Assembly: GCA_012960415.1 (NCBI GenBank)
Contig: DUBH01000005.1
Location: 1 to 45,737, forward strand
Length of the DNA stretch: 45,737 nt
Direction of reading: 5' to 3'
Source: Henriciella sp.
GTDB taxonomy: Bacteria; Pseudomonadota; Alphaproteobacteria; Caulobacterales; Hyphomonadaceae
A program made the translations under genes and the position numbers. Below the pieces are notes generated by a model that worked only from the letters and a program-made list of their open reading frames with translations, did not search any database and was not told the DNA's origin. Positions 25,471 through 33,984 of the stretch are shown one piece after another. The number at the start of each line of letters is the position of its first letter. Position 1 is the stretch's first letter.

Positions 25471-27942
25471 CTATTCGGCGGCGAGGATGTGGGAGGGATT
25501 GAAGGGCGCGTGCGCCTCAGGCTCCGGCGCATGGCCGGGCCAGCGGGTGAGAAGCTCGGCTGCCCAGGGCAGGCCCTTTTCGATCAGCCAGCAGGCGGAA
25601 AAGCCGTCGCCTTCCGTCTCGGCCCAGATGCGATCCATGCGGGCCTGGTCTTCGGGCGATGACGCGCCGCAGACGGACAATGCAATCGGCCCGAGGCCAA
25701 GATCGAAGACACGGGCCCCGAGGGGCGACTGGTAGTAATAGTCGCGCTTCGGTGTGGCCCTGCTGATCAGTTCGATCTGGCGCGCGTTGAGGCCGAACCG
25801 CTGATAGGTCTCGCGGGATTGTGGTTCCTGCGCGCGCTCGTTCGGCAGGAAGATGCGCGTGGGGCAGGATTCGACGAGGGCTGGCGCGATGGTGCTGTTC
25901 GCAATGTCGGCAAGGCTTTGCGTCGCGAACACGACGGACACGTTCTTCTTGCGAAGGGTCTTCAGCCATTCACGGATGCGCGCGGCAAACATGGGATCAT
26001 CGAGGAAGAGCCAGGCTTCATCGAGGATGAGCAGTGTTGGCCTGCCATCAAACCGCGCTTCCAGCCGGTGGAAGAGATAGGTGATCACAGGCGCCACGGC
26101 GCCTTTCGCATGCATCAGCTCTTCCATCTCGAAGCAGACTGTGTCGGCGAGCGCGAGGCTTTCATGGTCGGCATCGAGGAGCCGTCCGTGCGGACCTTCC
26201 AGCGTGAACGGATGCAGCGCGGATTTGAGCGTGTCGTCCTGCAGCATCAGGCTGAGGCCTGTCAGCGTGCGTTCGGGTTCAGGCGCTGAGCTGAGAGACT
26301 GGATCGCTTCCCAGAGCTTTGCCTTGAGGTCCGGCGTCATCGCGACGCCTTCATTGGTGCAAAGACCCGCGAGCCAGTCGGCGGCAAAGCTTGCGCCATG
26401 TTCGGTGTCGATATCTTTCAGCGGCTGGAGACTTGGCGCGCGGGCACCGCCGAGATCGATATGTGCACCGCCCATGCAGAGCGTCGCGGCGCGGGCCGAG
26501 CGGCCCTTGTCGAACAGGAAGACCTGCGCCCCCTCATAGCGCTTCCATTGCAGGGCTAAGAGCGAGAGCAGAACAGACTTGCCCGCGCCGGTCGGGCCGA
26601 CGACCAGCGTATGGCCGACATCGCCAATATGCAGGTTCAGGCGGAACGGTGTCGTGCCATCGGTCTGCGCCTGAATGAGCGCCGGGGCGTTGTGGTGACG
26701 ATTGGTGTCTTCGCCCGCCCAGACGGCCGAGAGCGGCACCATATGGGCAAGGTTCAGCGTGTGCAGAATGGGCTGGCGGACATTGGCATAAGGATGACCG
26801 GGCAATGAGCCGAGCCAGGCATCGACCGCGTTCAGTGTTTCCCTGATCGCGGTGAAACCGCGGCCATTCACGATGCGCTCGGCAATTCGGATATGTTCGT
26901 CCACCGTGCGGCGGTCGGGGTCAGCAACGGTGATGGTGGTCGTGACATAGCCGTAGGAAACGAGATCACTGCCCAGTTCCTGCAGCGCCGCATCGGCGTC
27001 AGCGGCCTTATTGTCAGCGTCATTGTCGACGAGCGCCGCCTGCTCATTGAACATGGTCTCACGCAGCACCGCGCCGATGGATTTGCGCTTGGCGAACCAG
27101 TGGCGGCGTTTCTTGCCGAGGACTTTCTCGGCTTCGGCCTTGTCCATCGCGATGAACCGGGTCGCCCAACGATAGGCAAAGCCTTGACGGTTCAGCTCGT
27201 CGAGAATGCCCGGCAGGGTCGTGGCCGGAAAGCCGAGAATGGTCAGCGTGCGCAAATGCGCCTCACCAATCATCGGTTCGAGCCCGCCCGCGAAGGGCTC
27301 ATCGGCGAGAATGGCGTCGAGGAAGACCGGCAGTTCCGGCGTCACGACCGGGTGGCGCTTGGTTGAGATCGTCGAGTGCAGATAAGTCAGCGTCTCGTCG
27401 TCAGAGAGCTTCGCAATCTCGGCGAGGCAGGTGGCCAACAGATCAAAGACGCGGTCAGCGTGCTGCTGGAAGGTCTCAAGCCTATGCCGCCAGGTCGCGG
27501 CGTCTTCCGTTTCGACACGCTGGATCAGGGCCTTCTCGGCGCGGCCGGTGGCATCGGCGGGCGGCAGCCAGAGCAGGGTCAGATAATACGAACTCTCAAA
27601 CCGGGTTCCGGCTTCTTCCGCCTGTAATGACCGTTCCTGATCGGTGAGCCAGGTCAGCGCATCGGGAAACTCCGCCTCCGGATAGTCATGCACTTCATGG
27701 CGCTGGGCTTCGAAGAAGAGGGCCCAGCCCGAGCCGAACCGGCGCAGCACATTATTGACCCGCGCCATGACGGAGACGAGTTCTTCTTCCGTCGAACTTT
27801 CGAGGTCAGGGCCGCGATAGCGGAACGTCGTCTGGAAGCTGCCATCCTTGTTGAGGACAACGCCCGGCGCCACGATGCAGGCCCAGGGCAGATAGTCGGC
27901 CAGAAGCGTCGGCGCGTCGGCATATTCTCTGAGGTTCAGCAT
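25471..27942 (-). CDS. trbE: Conjugal transfer ATPase TrbE (VirB4-like)
   Basis: An 823-residue cytoplasmic ATPase that energises pilus assembly and transfer. The N-terminal CagE/TrbE domain begins MLNLREYADAPTLLADYLPW, as in the family. Walker A is GPTGAGKS (449-456) and Walker B is TLLILDEAWLFL, followed by the usual VVFATQSLADI motif. Length is normal for TrbE. The start overlaps the trbD stop by seven bases. Confidence 0.96.
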   Translation of the reverse strand: MLNLREYADAPTLLADYLPWACIVAPGVVLNKDGSFQTTFRYRGPDLESSTEEELVSVMARVNNVLRRFGSGWALFFEAQRHEVHDYPEAEFPDALTWLTDQERSLQAEEAGTRFESSYYLTLLWLPPADATGRAEKALIQRVETEDAATWRHRLETFQQHADRVFDLLATCLAEIAKLSDDETLTYLHSTISTKRHPVVTPELPVFLDAILADEPFAGGLEPMIGEAHLRTLTILGFPATTLPGILDELNRQGFAYRWATRFIAMDKAEAEKVLGKKRRHWFAKRKSIGAVLRETMFNEQAALVDNDADNKAADADAALQELGSDLVSYGYVTTTITVADPDRRTVDEHIRIAERIVNGRGFTAIRETLNAVDAWLGSLPGHPYANVRQPILHTLNLAHMVPLSAVWAGEDTNRHHNAPALIQAQTDGTTPFRLNLHIGDVGHTLVVGPTGAGKSVLLSLLALQWKRYEGAQVFLFDKGRSARAATLCMGGAHIDLGGARAPSLQPLKDIDTEHGASFAADWLAGLCTNEGVAMTPDLKAKLWEAIQSLSSAPEPERTLTGLSLMLQDDTLKSALHPFTLEGPHGRLLDADHESLALADTVCFEMEELMHAKGAVAPVITYLFHRLEARFDGRPTLLILDEAWLFLDDPMFAARIREWLKTLRKKNVSVVFATQSLADIANSTIAPALVESCPTRIFLPNERAQEPQSRETYQRFGLNARQIELISRATPKRDYYYQSPLGARVFDLGLGPIALSVCGASSPEDQARMDRIWAETEGDGFSACWLIEKGLPWAAELLTRWPGHAPEPEAHAPFNPSHILAAE

Positions 27943-28193
27943 GTCAGATGCTCCTTGTGGCGCGTCGAGCGGCCTGCGACGGCCATGAAATCCGGATCAG
28001 ACCGCGCCATGAATACCGCTGCCGAATGCCCCACCGCCCAGAGCACAAGGCCCGGTATCCAGAGCTGGAGGCCGAGGCCGACAGCAGCCGCGAGGGTCCC
28101 GATGGCGATGGCGGCGGTTCTTGGCGCGCCCGCCATCAGGATTGGCTCGGTCAGGGACCGGTGGAGCGGGATTTCATAGCCGTCGGCAGACAT
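27936..28193 (-). CDS. trbD: Conjugal transfer protein TrbD (VirB3-like)
   Basis: An 85-residue inner-membrane protein that starts with the family motif IPLHRSLTEPILMAGAPR and has two hydrophobic segments (~24-40 and ~41-60) with a short charged tail. VirB3-like proteins partner with the VirB4 ATPase, here TrbE, encoded next. Its ATG overlaps the trbC stop by one base. Confidence 0.93.
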   Translation of the reverse strand: MSADGYEIPLHRSLTEPILMAGAPRTAAIAIGTLAAAVGLGLQLWIPGLVLWAVGHSAAVFMARSDPDFMAVAGRSTRHKEHLTC

Positions 28194-28528
28194 CAGATGA
28201 GCGCTCCGCCGCCGAACGAGAAGAAGGTCAGGAAGAAGCTTGTCGCGGCAAACGCGATCGAAAGCCCGAACACGATCTGGATCAGCTTGCGCATGCCGCC
28301 CGAGGTCTCACCAAAGGCCAGCGTCAGGCCGGTAATCGTGATGATGATCACCGCGACGATGCGCGCGACCGGTCCCTCGATCGAGGTCAGGATCTGATCG
28401 AGCGGGCCTTCCCAGGGCATGCCGGAGCCTGCCGCATGGGCGGGACCGGCGATCATCAGGCCGAGGCCGATACAGGCCGCGACCTGCACCGTTCGGTTTA
28501 CGGTCTGGAGGTGGGTGTAGAGGGTCAT
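28193..28528 (-). CDS. trbC: Conjugal transfer pilin TrbC (VirB2-like)
   Basis: A 111-residue pro-pilin. It has a long signal segment ending near GPAHAAG and two hydrophobic helices (IVAVIIITITGLTLAFG and IVFGLSIAFAATSFFLTFF) separated by a short polar loop, the classic VirB2/TrbC layout. It forms the major pilus subunit. Its start overlaps the trbB stop by four bases. Confidence 0.93.
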   Translation of the reverse strand: MTLYTHLQTVNRTVQVAACIGLGLMIAGPAHAAGSGMPWEGPLDQILTSIEGPVARIVAVIIITITGLTLAFGETSGGMRKLIQIVFGLSIAFAATSFFLTFFSFGGGALI

Positions 28529-29520
28529 TGGGTTTCTCCATGTTGGACGAGGGACAGGGAACGGGAGACGAGCGGGGCGGTCTGATACCCCTCGCCGTCA
28601 AAACCTGTGACTCGCAGCGCCTCTTCGACGCGGCGCTGGCCGCCCGCGCGGCTCATGAACACGACCACGTCAATCGCCTCTGCGATGAGGTCGAAGGGCG
28701 CGCGCGGTGTGGCTTCCAGGGTGAGCTGTTCAAGCCGGGTTAGCGCGCCGTGTGCGGAGTTGGCATGAAGCGTCGTGATCCCGCCCGGATGGCCGGTGTT
28801 CCAGGCCTTGAGGAGGTCGAGCGCTTCAGGCCCCCGGACCTCGCCGACAATGATCCGGTCGGGTCGTAGCCTTAAGGTCGAGCGGACAAGGTCCTGCAGG
28901 CTGGTGCTGCCGCGATGGGTGCGCAGCTGCACCACATTGGGCGCGGCGCAGCGCAGCTCGCGCGTGTCTTCCAGGATGACAATGCGGTCGTTTTGGAGTG
29001 AGGGTTCTGCCAGCAAGGCATTGGTGAACGTCGTCTTGCCGGACGATGTGCCGCCCGCGATGAGGATGTTGGCCTTGCTGGCGATAGCGTCTCTGAGCGC
29101 CTGTGCCAGCGCCGGAGCCAAGGCGCCCTGGGTGACATAGTCGCCGAGTTCGAACGGCGTCGTCGCGGGCTTGCGGATCGAAAAGCATGGGCTGGTCGAG
29201 ACAGGTGGGAGAAGCCCTTCAAACCGCTCGCCGCTGCCGGGGAGTTCGGCCGAGACGATCGGGGACTTGGCGTGAGCGGCCTCTTCCACCCCGGAGGCGA
29301 CCAGGCGGATAACGCGCTCGCGGTCGCAAGGGGCAAGTGTGTGCTGCGAAATGATGACGCCCACGCCAGCCTTCTCGATCCAGACCGAGCCGTCCGGATT
29401 GGCCATCACCTCGATCGTGTCCGGCGCTTCCAGCGCCTCACGCACCACCGGGCAGAAGGCCGTGCGCAGCATGGTGCTGCGCCGGGTTTCTGTTTCGGTA
29501 TGGTGCGCATGAAGGGACAT
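28525..29520 (-). CDS. trbB: Conjugal transfer ATPase TrbB (VirB11-like)
   Basis: A 331-residue hexameric traffic ATPase. Walker A is GGTSSGKT (156-163), the Asp box is VILEDTRELRC, and Walker B with the VirB11 His box follows (IIVGEVRGPEALDLLKAWN then GHPGGITTLHANSA). It is the first gene of the trb operon. Normally a traG (coupling protein) gene and a small ribbon-helix-helix gene precede trbB in these clusters; here the upstream DNA is instead a 327-base gap and a divergent DUF2285 gene. Confidence 0.95.
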   Translation of the reverse strand: MSLHAHHTETETRRSTMLRTAFCPVVREALEAPDTIEVMANPDGSVWIEKAGVGVIISQHTLAPCDRERVIRLVASGVEEAAHAKSPIVSAELPGSGERFEGLLPPVSTSPCFSIRKPATTPFELGDYVTQGALAPALAQALRDAIASKANILIAGGTSSGKTTFTNALLAEPSLQNDRIVILEDTRELRCAAPNVVQLRTHRGSTSLQDLVRSTLRLRPDRIIVGEVRGPEALDLLKAWNTGHPGGITTLHANSAHGALTRLEQLTLEATPRAPFDLIAEAIDVVVFMSRAGGQRRVEEALRVTGFDGEGYQTAPLVSRSLSLVQHGETQ

Positions 29521-29847
29521 ATCCCAGGGCTCCGACTGTTCATTTCAACAAAGCCAAGGATCGCAGACGGATGAATTCTACGGGAGTGTGAATGGCGGCA
29601 AATGGAGGCCGAACGCGGCGCAAGGCGGCGCGTTCCGGCATATTGCGGTAAAGGATGACAAATGCGCTTTTCTGTAGAGTTTGCGGCAGTTTTTCGTGTC
29701 ACAAGCGAAACGAAAAAGGGTCGTTGTTTAGACGCAAAGCAATTAGAACACTGTTTTCAGACATCTTAATTGAGGTCGTCAGAGAGAAGCGCCAAACAAG
29801 CGTTGGCACACTTCTTGCCGGAATTCTCGTAAGAAGGGAGTTCAACC
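29521..29847. other. Divergent regulatory gap between trbB and the DUF2285 gene
   Basis: This 327-base stretch holds no supported gene. Its right end carries the sigma-54-like promoter described separately. Its left part must contain the trbB promoter, but I could not pick a convincing -35/-10 pair. It is more A+T rich (29640-29800) than the flanking coding DNA, consistent with regulatory sequence. Confidence 0.5.
29803..29818 (+). promoter_or_regulatory. Sigma-54-type -24/-12 promoter for the DUF2285 gene
   Basis: TTGGCACACTTCTTGC matches the RpoN consensus TGGCAC-N5-TTGC. The invariant GG (29805-29806) and GC (29817-29818) are exactly ten bases apart. The start codon lies about 30 bases downstream, leaving room for a short leader with the AAGAAGGGAG ribosome-binding site. 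No activator gene is visible beside it, so use in vivo is inferred from sequence match and position. Confidence 0.62.
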
Positions 29848-30690
29848 ATGAAAACATTCACACTCGAAACAGACGCATTCACCGCAAAGTATGATTATTT
29901 GTGGCGGCTCTCGGAGGATCGCTGGGCCTGGGAATATGCCCGTCGCAGCAATAAGGTTCGCCGCTACGCGGAAAGCCGCACGCCGGACGACATTTCCGAG
30001 ATGCAGGCGCCCTGCGCCAGCATCCGCCTCCTGAAATCCCGCGTGCCTCAGACCATGGCCGAACGGCTCGGCTTTGCCTTTATGCCCGATCCTGCAAAGA
30101 ACGGATTCGAGGCCGATGTCGTCTGGACCCGGCTTGCCTATCCCGATCAGGTCGAGGTCAATTGCAGCTCGCTTCGCCCCGGCCAGACCTGCGATATCTG
30201 GGAGCGCACCGTACCGATCTGCAACATCACCCACATCACCGATTCCATCGGTCGCGAATTCCTGCTGATCCGCGGCAAGGGCTGCGTCGTCCAGGTGCGC
30301 TGCACAGGTCTCTCCCTTCTCGGGATGGAGCCAGTGAGGATGAACCTCACCATTTCTGATCTTGATGCCTTCGAGCGCAAGGTGAAGGCCCAGAAAGCCG
30401 CGCTTGCGCTGATCGGCGATGGGCCGGACCTGACAGAGCCGCGCTGGACCAAACGAACGGCGATGCTGCGCAATGGCCTCATCGCGCTGGACTGTCTGGA
30501 AGCCGGCCTCAATCGCCGCGAAATCGCAGAAGTGATCTTTGGCAAGGACCGCGTGGCCGAGGACTGGAATGGACCGTCGCTGAAACACAGCATGCGTTAC
30601 CTCATCCTGAAAGCCGAAGCGCTGCGCGATGGCGGCTATCTCGTCGAACTCCTCGGGTCGCAGTTCGGGATCACGAAGACCGCCGCCTGA
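29848..30690 (+). CDS. DUF2285-domain transcriptional regulator (FseA-like)
   Basis: A 280-residue soluble protein. The N-terminal ~50 residues match the short DUF6499-type domain (YDYLWRLSEDRWAWEYARRS), and the C-terminal ~90 match DUF2285 (LIALDCLEAGLNRREIAEVIFG, then a helix-turn-helix-like end and LKHSMRYLILKAEALRDGGY). In the Mesorhizobium symbiosis ICE a protein of this architecture, FseA, activates excision and transfer and is made by frameshifting between two genes; here both parts are in one continuous frame. By analogy it may switch on excision genes of this element. GAAGGGAG precedes the ATG. It is divergent from trbB. Confidence 0.82.
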   Translation: MKTFTLETDAFTAKYDYLWRLSEDRWAWEYARRSNKVRRYAESRTPDDISEMQAPCASIRLLKSRVPQTMAERLGFAFMPDPAKNGFEADVVWTRLAYPDQVEVNCSSLRPGQTCDIWERTVPICNITHITDSIGREFLLIRGKGCVVQVRCTGLSLLGMEPVRMNLTISDLDAFERKVKAQKAALALIGDGPDLTEPRWTKRTAMLRNGLIALDCLEAGLNRREIAEVIFGKDRVAEDWNGPSLKHSMRYLILKAEALRDGGYLVELLGSQFGITKTAA

Positions 30691-30990
30691 TCAGGGCGTT
30701 CAGCGGCACGGAGTCTTTTGCGGCCTGCCCGCGCCTTTGGCGCGGGGCTGTTCGCCCGGCTGTAGGGGCCGTTGAGAGGCATCGGGGCGGTCCGGGGTGA
30801 TCGCCGACCTTCGCCCGGCGCTCGCCCCGGAGCCGCAGGAGCCATCCTACGCCGACCGGCCCGGCGAGGCTCAATGAGGGTCCGGTTGTTCGTCTAAAGA
30901 ACGTGGTGCTGGGCCTCGCCGGCTGACCGCGCGCCCGCGCTTCCCACTGGCTGGCGCCAGAGGGGTCGCGGACGCTGATGGTTCAGGTCA
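30691..30990. repeat. GC-rich gap with several inverted repeats
   Basis: No gene is supported in these 300 bases between the convergent ends of the DUF2285 and hsdR genes. Inverted repeats stand out: CCCGCGCC/GGCGCGGG with a three-base loop (30728-30746), CCGGCGAGGC (30861-30870) with GCCTCGCCGG (30913-30922), and the palindrome CTGGCGCCAG (30951-30960). No T runs follow them. They could be termination signals for the two genes, a recombination scar, or a nick/origin region; nothing decides between these. Confidence 0.55.
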
Positions 30991-33984
30991 TCAGGCTGCG
31001 TCGCCTTTGACCTCACGAAGCGCCCGGTTGAAAAAGAAGCGGATCAGCTTGTCCCGGGCTGCCGGATCGGTGAGCACGATATCGCGCATGTCATTGTCAC
31101 GCTGGAACATGCGGATCGCGCCCTGAAAGAACGCTTGCGAGAAAGCGGAATAGACTACATCAGGTGCATTGTTCCGAAGCATGTCTGTCATGTCGTCGTC
31201 GAGCGTGGCCTGATAGGTCGGCTCATAACGAATAAAGTCATTCTCGGTGAATTCCGTACCATGACGGTCGTTGAAAGCCTTCACGATTTCCGAGAGCTCG
31301 CGCTGTTCATCTTCGGTATAGGGCTTGGCACCAAACTCGCTGATCGCCTTTAGCGCTTCCTTGTCCCCCGGCGAGAGGGAAGCGCTGCCCTGTTCCTTCT
31401 GCACGACCTTGAAGGCCTGCAGGCGGAGCATGTCCTGTGTGATTTCTATGTCGGGCGGCACTTCACGGTTCGGCAATAAACGCGAAAGCCAGGACGCATA
31501 GCTGTAGAGCTTTTCGAGCGAGGTATCCTCGAGCCGGATAACCTGCGCAACGAAGCCGTAGAAGCGCATATAGCTTTTCAGAAGCTGACGGAATTCTTCC
31601 TGGCGGCCTTCATCCTCATCGGCTTCGAAGCGCTGCACCGCTTCTCGGACAAGGCCCTCAAGACGCGCCCGGTCGCTGCCGCTGAGTGCGCCTGAATAGA
31701 ATGTCTCTGCGAAGCGGTCGATCTCACCGCGATCGAGATAGCCGAATTTGAAAAGGCGGCCTTCGAGTTCGTAGACCTGATTGGGGTCCGACATCGCCTC
31801 AAGCGAGGTCGCTTCATAAAAAGGCCGGAACGCGGTCTGGATATCCTCCATCGTGTTCTGGAAATCGAGAATATAGGTGTTCTCCTTGCCAGCTTTCGTC
31901 CTGTTGAGGCGCGATAGTGTCTGTACCGCCTGCAATCCGGCAAGTTTGCGATCAATATACATGGCGCAGAGCTTTGGCTGGTCGAACCCAGTCTGGTACT
32001 TTTCCGCGACGATCAGGATTTGGTACGTGTCAGGATAAGGCGTGCCGTCCGGCTTGAACCCGTCAAACCGTCCCGGTAGCTCTGTTTCACTAAATCCGTT
32101 CAGGTCGGCTTCGGTATAGGTTTCGCCCTCATGGGTGAGTTCGCCGGAGAAGGCGACAAGCGCGCGAAGGTCGCCATAGTTCTCAGCATCGAGATAGGCC
32201 TTGATCCCGAAATAATAGCGCAGTGCATGCTCGCGGCTTTGGGTGACAATCATGGCCTTTGCCTGACCGCCAAGTTCGCCCATCACATGGCGGCGGAAAT
32301 GTTCGACAATGATTTCGACCTTCTGGCCGATCGCGGTCGGATGCAGGGATGCAAACCGCGCCACTTTCCGCTGCCCGCGCCGGCCGCTCAGTTCCGGATC
32401 GTCTTCAATCGTCTTCTCGAGTTGGTAATAGGCCTTGTACGTCATGTAGTTCTGGAGGACGTCCAGAATGAAGCCTTCCTCGATGGCCTGACGCATCGAA
32501 TACTCATGGAAAGCGACCGGCAACCCGTCCGAACCTTTGACGCCGAATCGCTCAAGCGTCACGTTTCGCGGCGTCGCGGTGAAGGCGAAGAAGCTGAGAT
32601 TGGCCTGCGGTCCGCGGGACTTCTGATAGTCGAGGATCAGATCCTCGATATCTTCGCTTGAGGTTTCATCGCGGGTCAGCGCATCCGTCATCGCCTGGGC
32701 CGATTTGCCGGACTGGCTGGAATGGGCTTCGTCGATGATGACGGCGAAGGTGCGCGCGCCCTGACCGGAGATCGCCTTGAGATGATCGGTTGAGAATTTC
32801 TGGATCGTCGTAACGATGATCCGTGCCCCCTTGGCGATCGCCTCTTTCAGCTGCTTCGAGGTCCCGTCGATGGTTTTGACAAGGCCCTTGGTTTGTTCGA
32901 ACTGGGCGACAGTTTCCTGAAGCTGGCGGTCGAGAACAACGCGGTCGGTCACGATGATCGCTGTGTTGAACACCGGGGTGTTCGACCCGTCATGCAGATT
33001 GATGGCCTGATGGGCCAGCCAGCCAATCGTATTCGATTTGCCCGAACCCGCCGAGTGCTGGATCAGATAGTTCCGGCCAGGACCATTTGCGCCCGCATGG
33101 GAGATCAACCGGCGCACCGCGTCCAGTTGCTGGAAGCGCGGGAAGATCATCACAACGTCTTTGCCTGTCTTTTCGACATGCATAAACTGGCCGACAATCT
33201 CGAGAAGGACGCGCCGCGAGAAGATCGCCTCGCCCCAATCGCCGGGGCGGTAGAGATAGGCAACCCGGAATTCGTCCGCGACATCGGGATTGCCTGCGCC
33301 CCGTTCGCGCCCGCGATTGAATGGCAGGAATCGCGTCTTGCCATTGGCGAGCCGCGTCGTCATCGAGACATTGTCCTCATCCATCGCGAAGTGCACGAGT
33401 GCGCCGCGCTGGAAGGTGAGGAGAGGTTCGCCTGCGGGCGAGCGGTCTTTCCGGTACTGCTTCTCGGCATGCCGGAAGGTCGAACCGGTCAGGAGGTTTT
33501 TGGCCTCTATCGTCGCGACGGGCAGGCCATTCAGAAACAGGACCACATCGATCCGGCTTTCATGACGGCTGCTATAGGCAACCTCATCCATGACGCTGAG
33601 GATATTGGCCTGATATTCCTCCACACGTTTGGGCTCTAGCGTGCTCGCAGGCCGGAAGTAGCAAAGCGAGAACTTGATGCCGGGCACGATCTTGAGGCCC
33701 TGGCGCAGCACATCGAGCAGGTCGCGCTCCTTGAGCGCCCTGGTCAGTTGGGTGAACAGCGTGTCTTCGGCCGAGTCCGAGTAATGCGCGGTGAGTTTCT
33801 CCCATTCTTCGGGCTGGCTCTCGCTCAGAAACCGAACCACCAGGTCGCGGTCCATCGCCAGCGCGCGGTCATAGTCGGTCTTGGCATCGCGGCGCAGGTA
33901 ACCTTCGCCGCTGACCAGCTGATCAATGAGATGGTCCTGCAGGACCTTTTCGCGGTGGGCGCTGTCGGGTGTGTACGTGGTCAT
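30991..33984 (-). CDS. hsdR: Type I restriction enzyme, R (endonuclease/translocase) subunit
   Basis: A 997-residue motor-nuclease that, with HsdM and HsdS, cuts unmodified DNA after ATP-driven translocation. The PD-(D/E)xK nuclease is at the N-terminus: Asp146 in RIDVVLFLNG and Glu160/Lys162 in VATIEAKN. Walker A is SAGSGKS (311-317) and the DEAD-like box is VIIDEAHSSQSG, followed by motif III FFAFTATP and later motifs including ILIVAEKYQTGFDQP and QTLSRLNRT. The C-terminal helical region is complete, so the gene appears intact. Its ATG overlaps the stop of the DUF262 gene by four bases, so it is the last gene of the defence operon. Confidence 0.96.
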   Translation of the reverse strand: MTTYTPDSAHREKVLQDHLIDQLVSGEGYLRRDAKTDYDRALAMDRDLVVRFLSESQPEEWEKLTAHYSDSAEDTLFTQLTRALKERDLLDVLRQGLKIVPGIKFSLCYFRPASTLEPKRVEEYQANILSVMDEVAYSSRHESRIDVVLFLNGLPVATIEAKNLLTGSTFRHAEKQYRKDRSPAGEPLLTFQRGALVHFAMDEDNVSMTTRLANGKTRFLPFNRGRERGAGNPDVADEFRVAYLYRPGDWGEAIFSRRVLLEIVGQFMHVEKTGKDVVMIFPRFQQLDAVRRLISHAGANGPGRNYLIQHSAGSGKSNTIGWLAHQAINLHDGSNTPVFNTAIIVTDRVVLDRQLQETVAQFEQTKGLVKTIDGTSKQLKEAIAKGARIIVTTIQKFSTDHLKAISGQGARTFAVIIDEAHSSQSGKSAQAMTDALTRDETSSEDIEDLILDYQKSRGPQANLSFFAFTATPRNVTLERFGVKGSDGLPVAFHEYSMRQAIEEGFILDVLQNYMTYKAYYQLEKTIEDDPELSGRRGQRKVARFASLHPTAIGQKVEIIVEHFRRHVMGELGGQAKAMIVTQSREHALRYYFGIKAYLDAENYGDLRALVAFSGELTHEGETYTEADLNGFSETELPGRFDGFKPDGTPYPDTYQILIVAEKYQTGFDQPKLCAMYIDRKLAGLQAVQTLSRLNRTKAGKENTYILDFQNTMEDIQTAFRPFYEATSLEAMSDPNQVYELEGRLFKFGYLDRGEIDRFAETFYSGALSGSDRARLEGLVREAVQRFEADEDEGRQEEFRQLLKSYMRFYGFVAQVIRLEDTSLEKLYSYASWLSRLLPNREVPPDIEITQDMLRLQAFKVVQKEQGSASLSPGDKEALKAISEFGAKPYTEDEQRELSEIVKAFNDRHGTEFTENDFIRYEPTYQATLDDDMTDMLRNNAPDVVYSAFSQAFFQGAIRMFQRDNDMRDIVLTDPAARDKLIRFFFNRALREVKGDAA

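Noticed and set aside
29521-29600. IS-like end (GGCTTTGTTGAA on the minus strand, resembling IS5/IS903-type termini)
   Set aside because: Only one end-like sequence, no partner inverted repeat and no transposase fragment within the gap; it could have explained the missing traG but is not supported.
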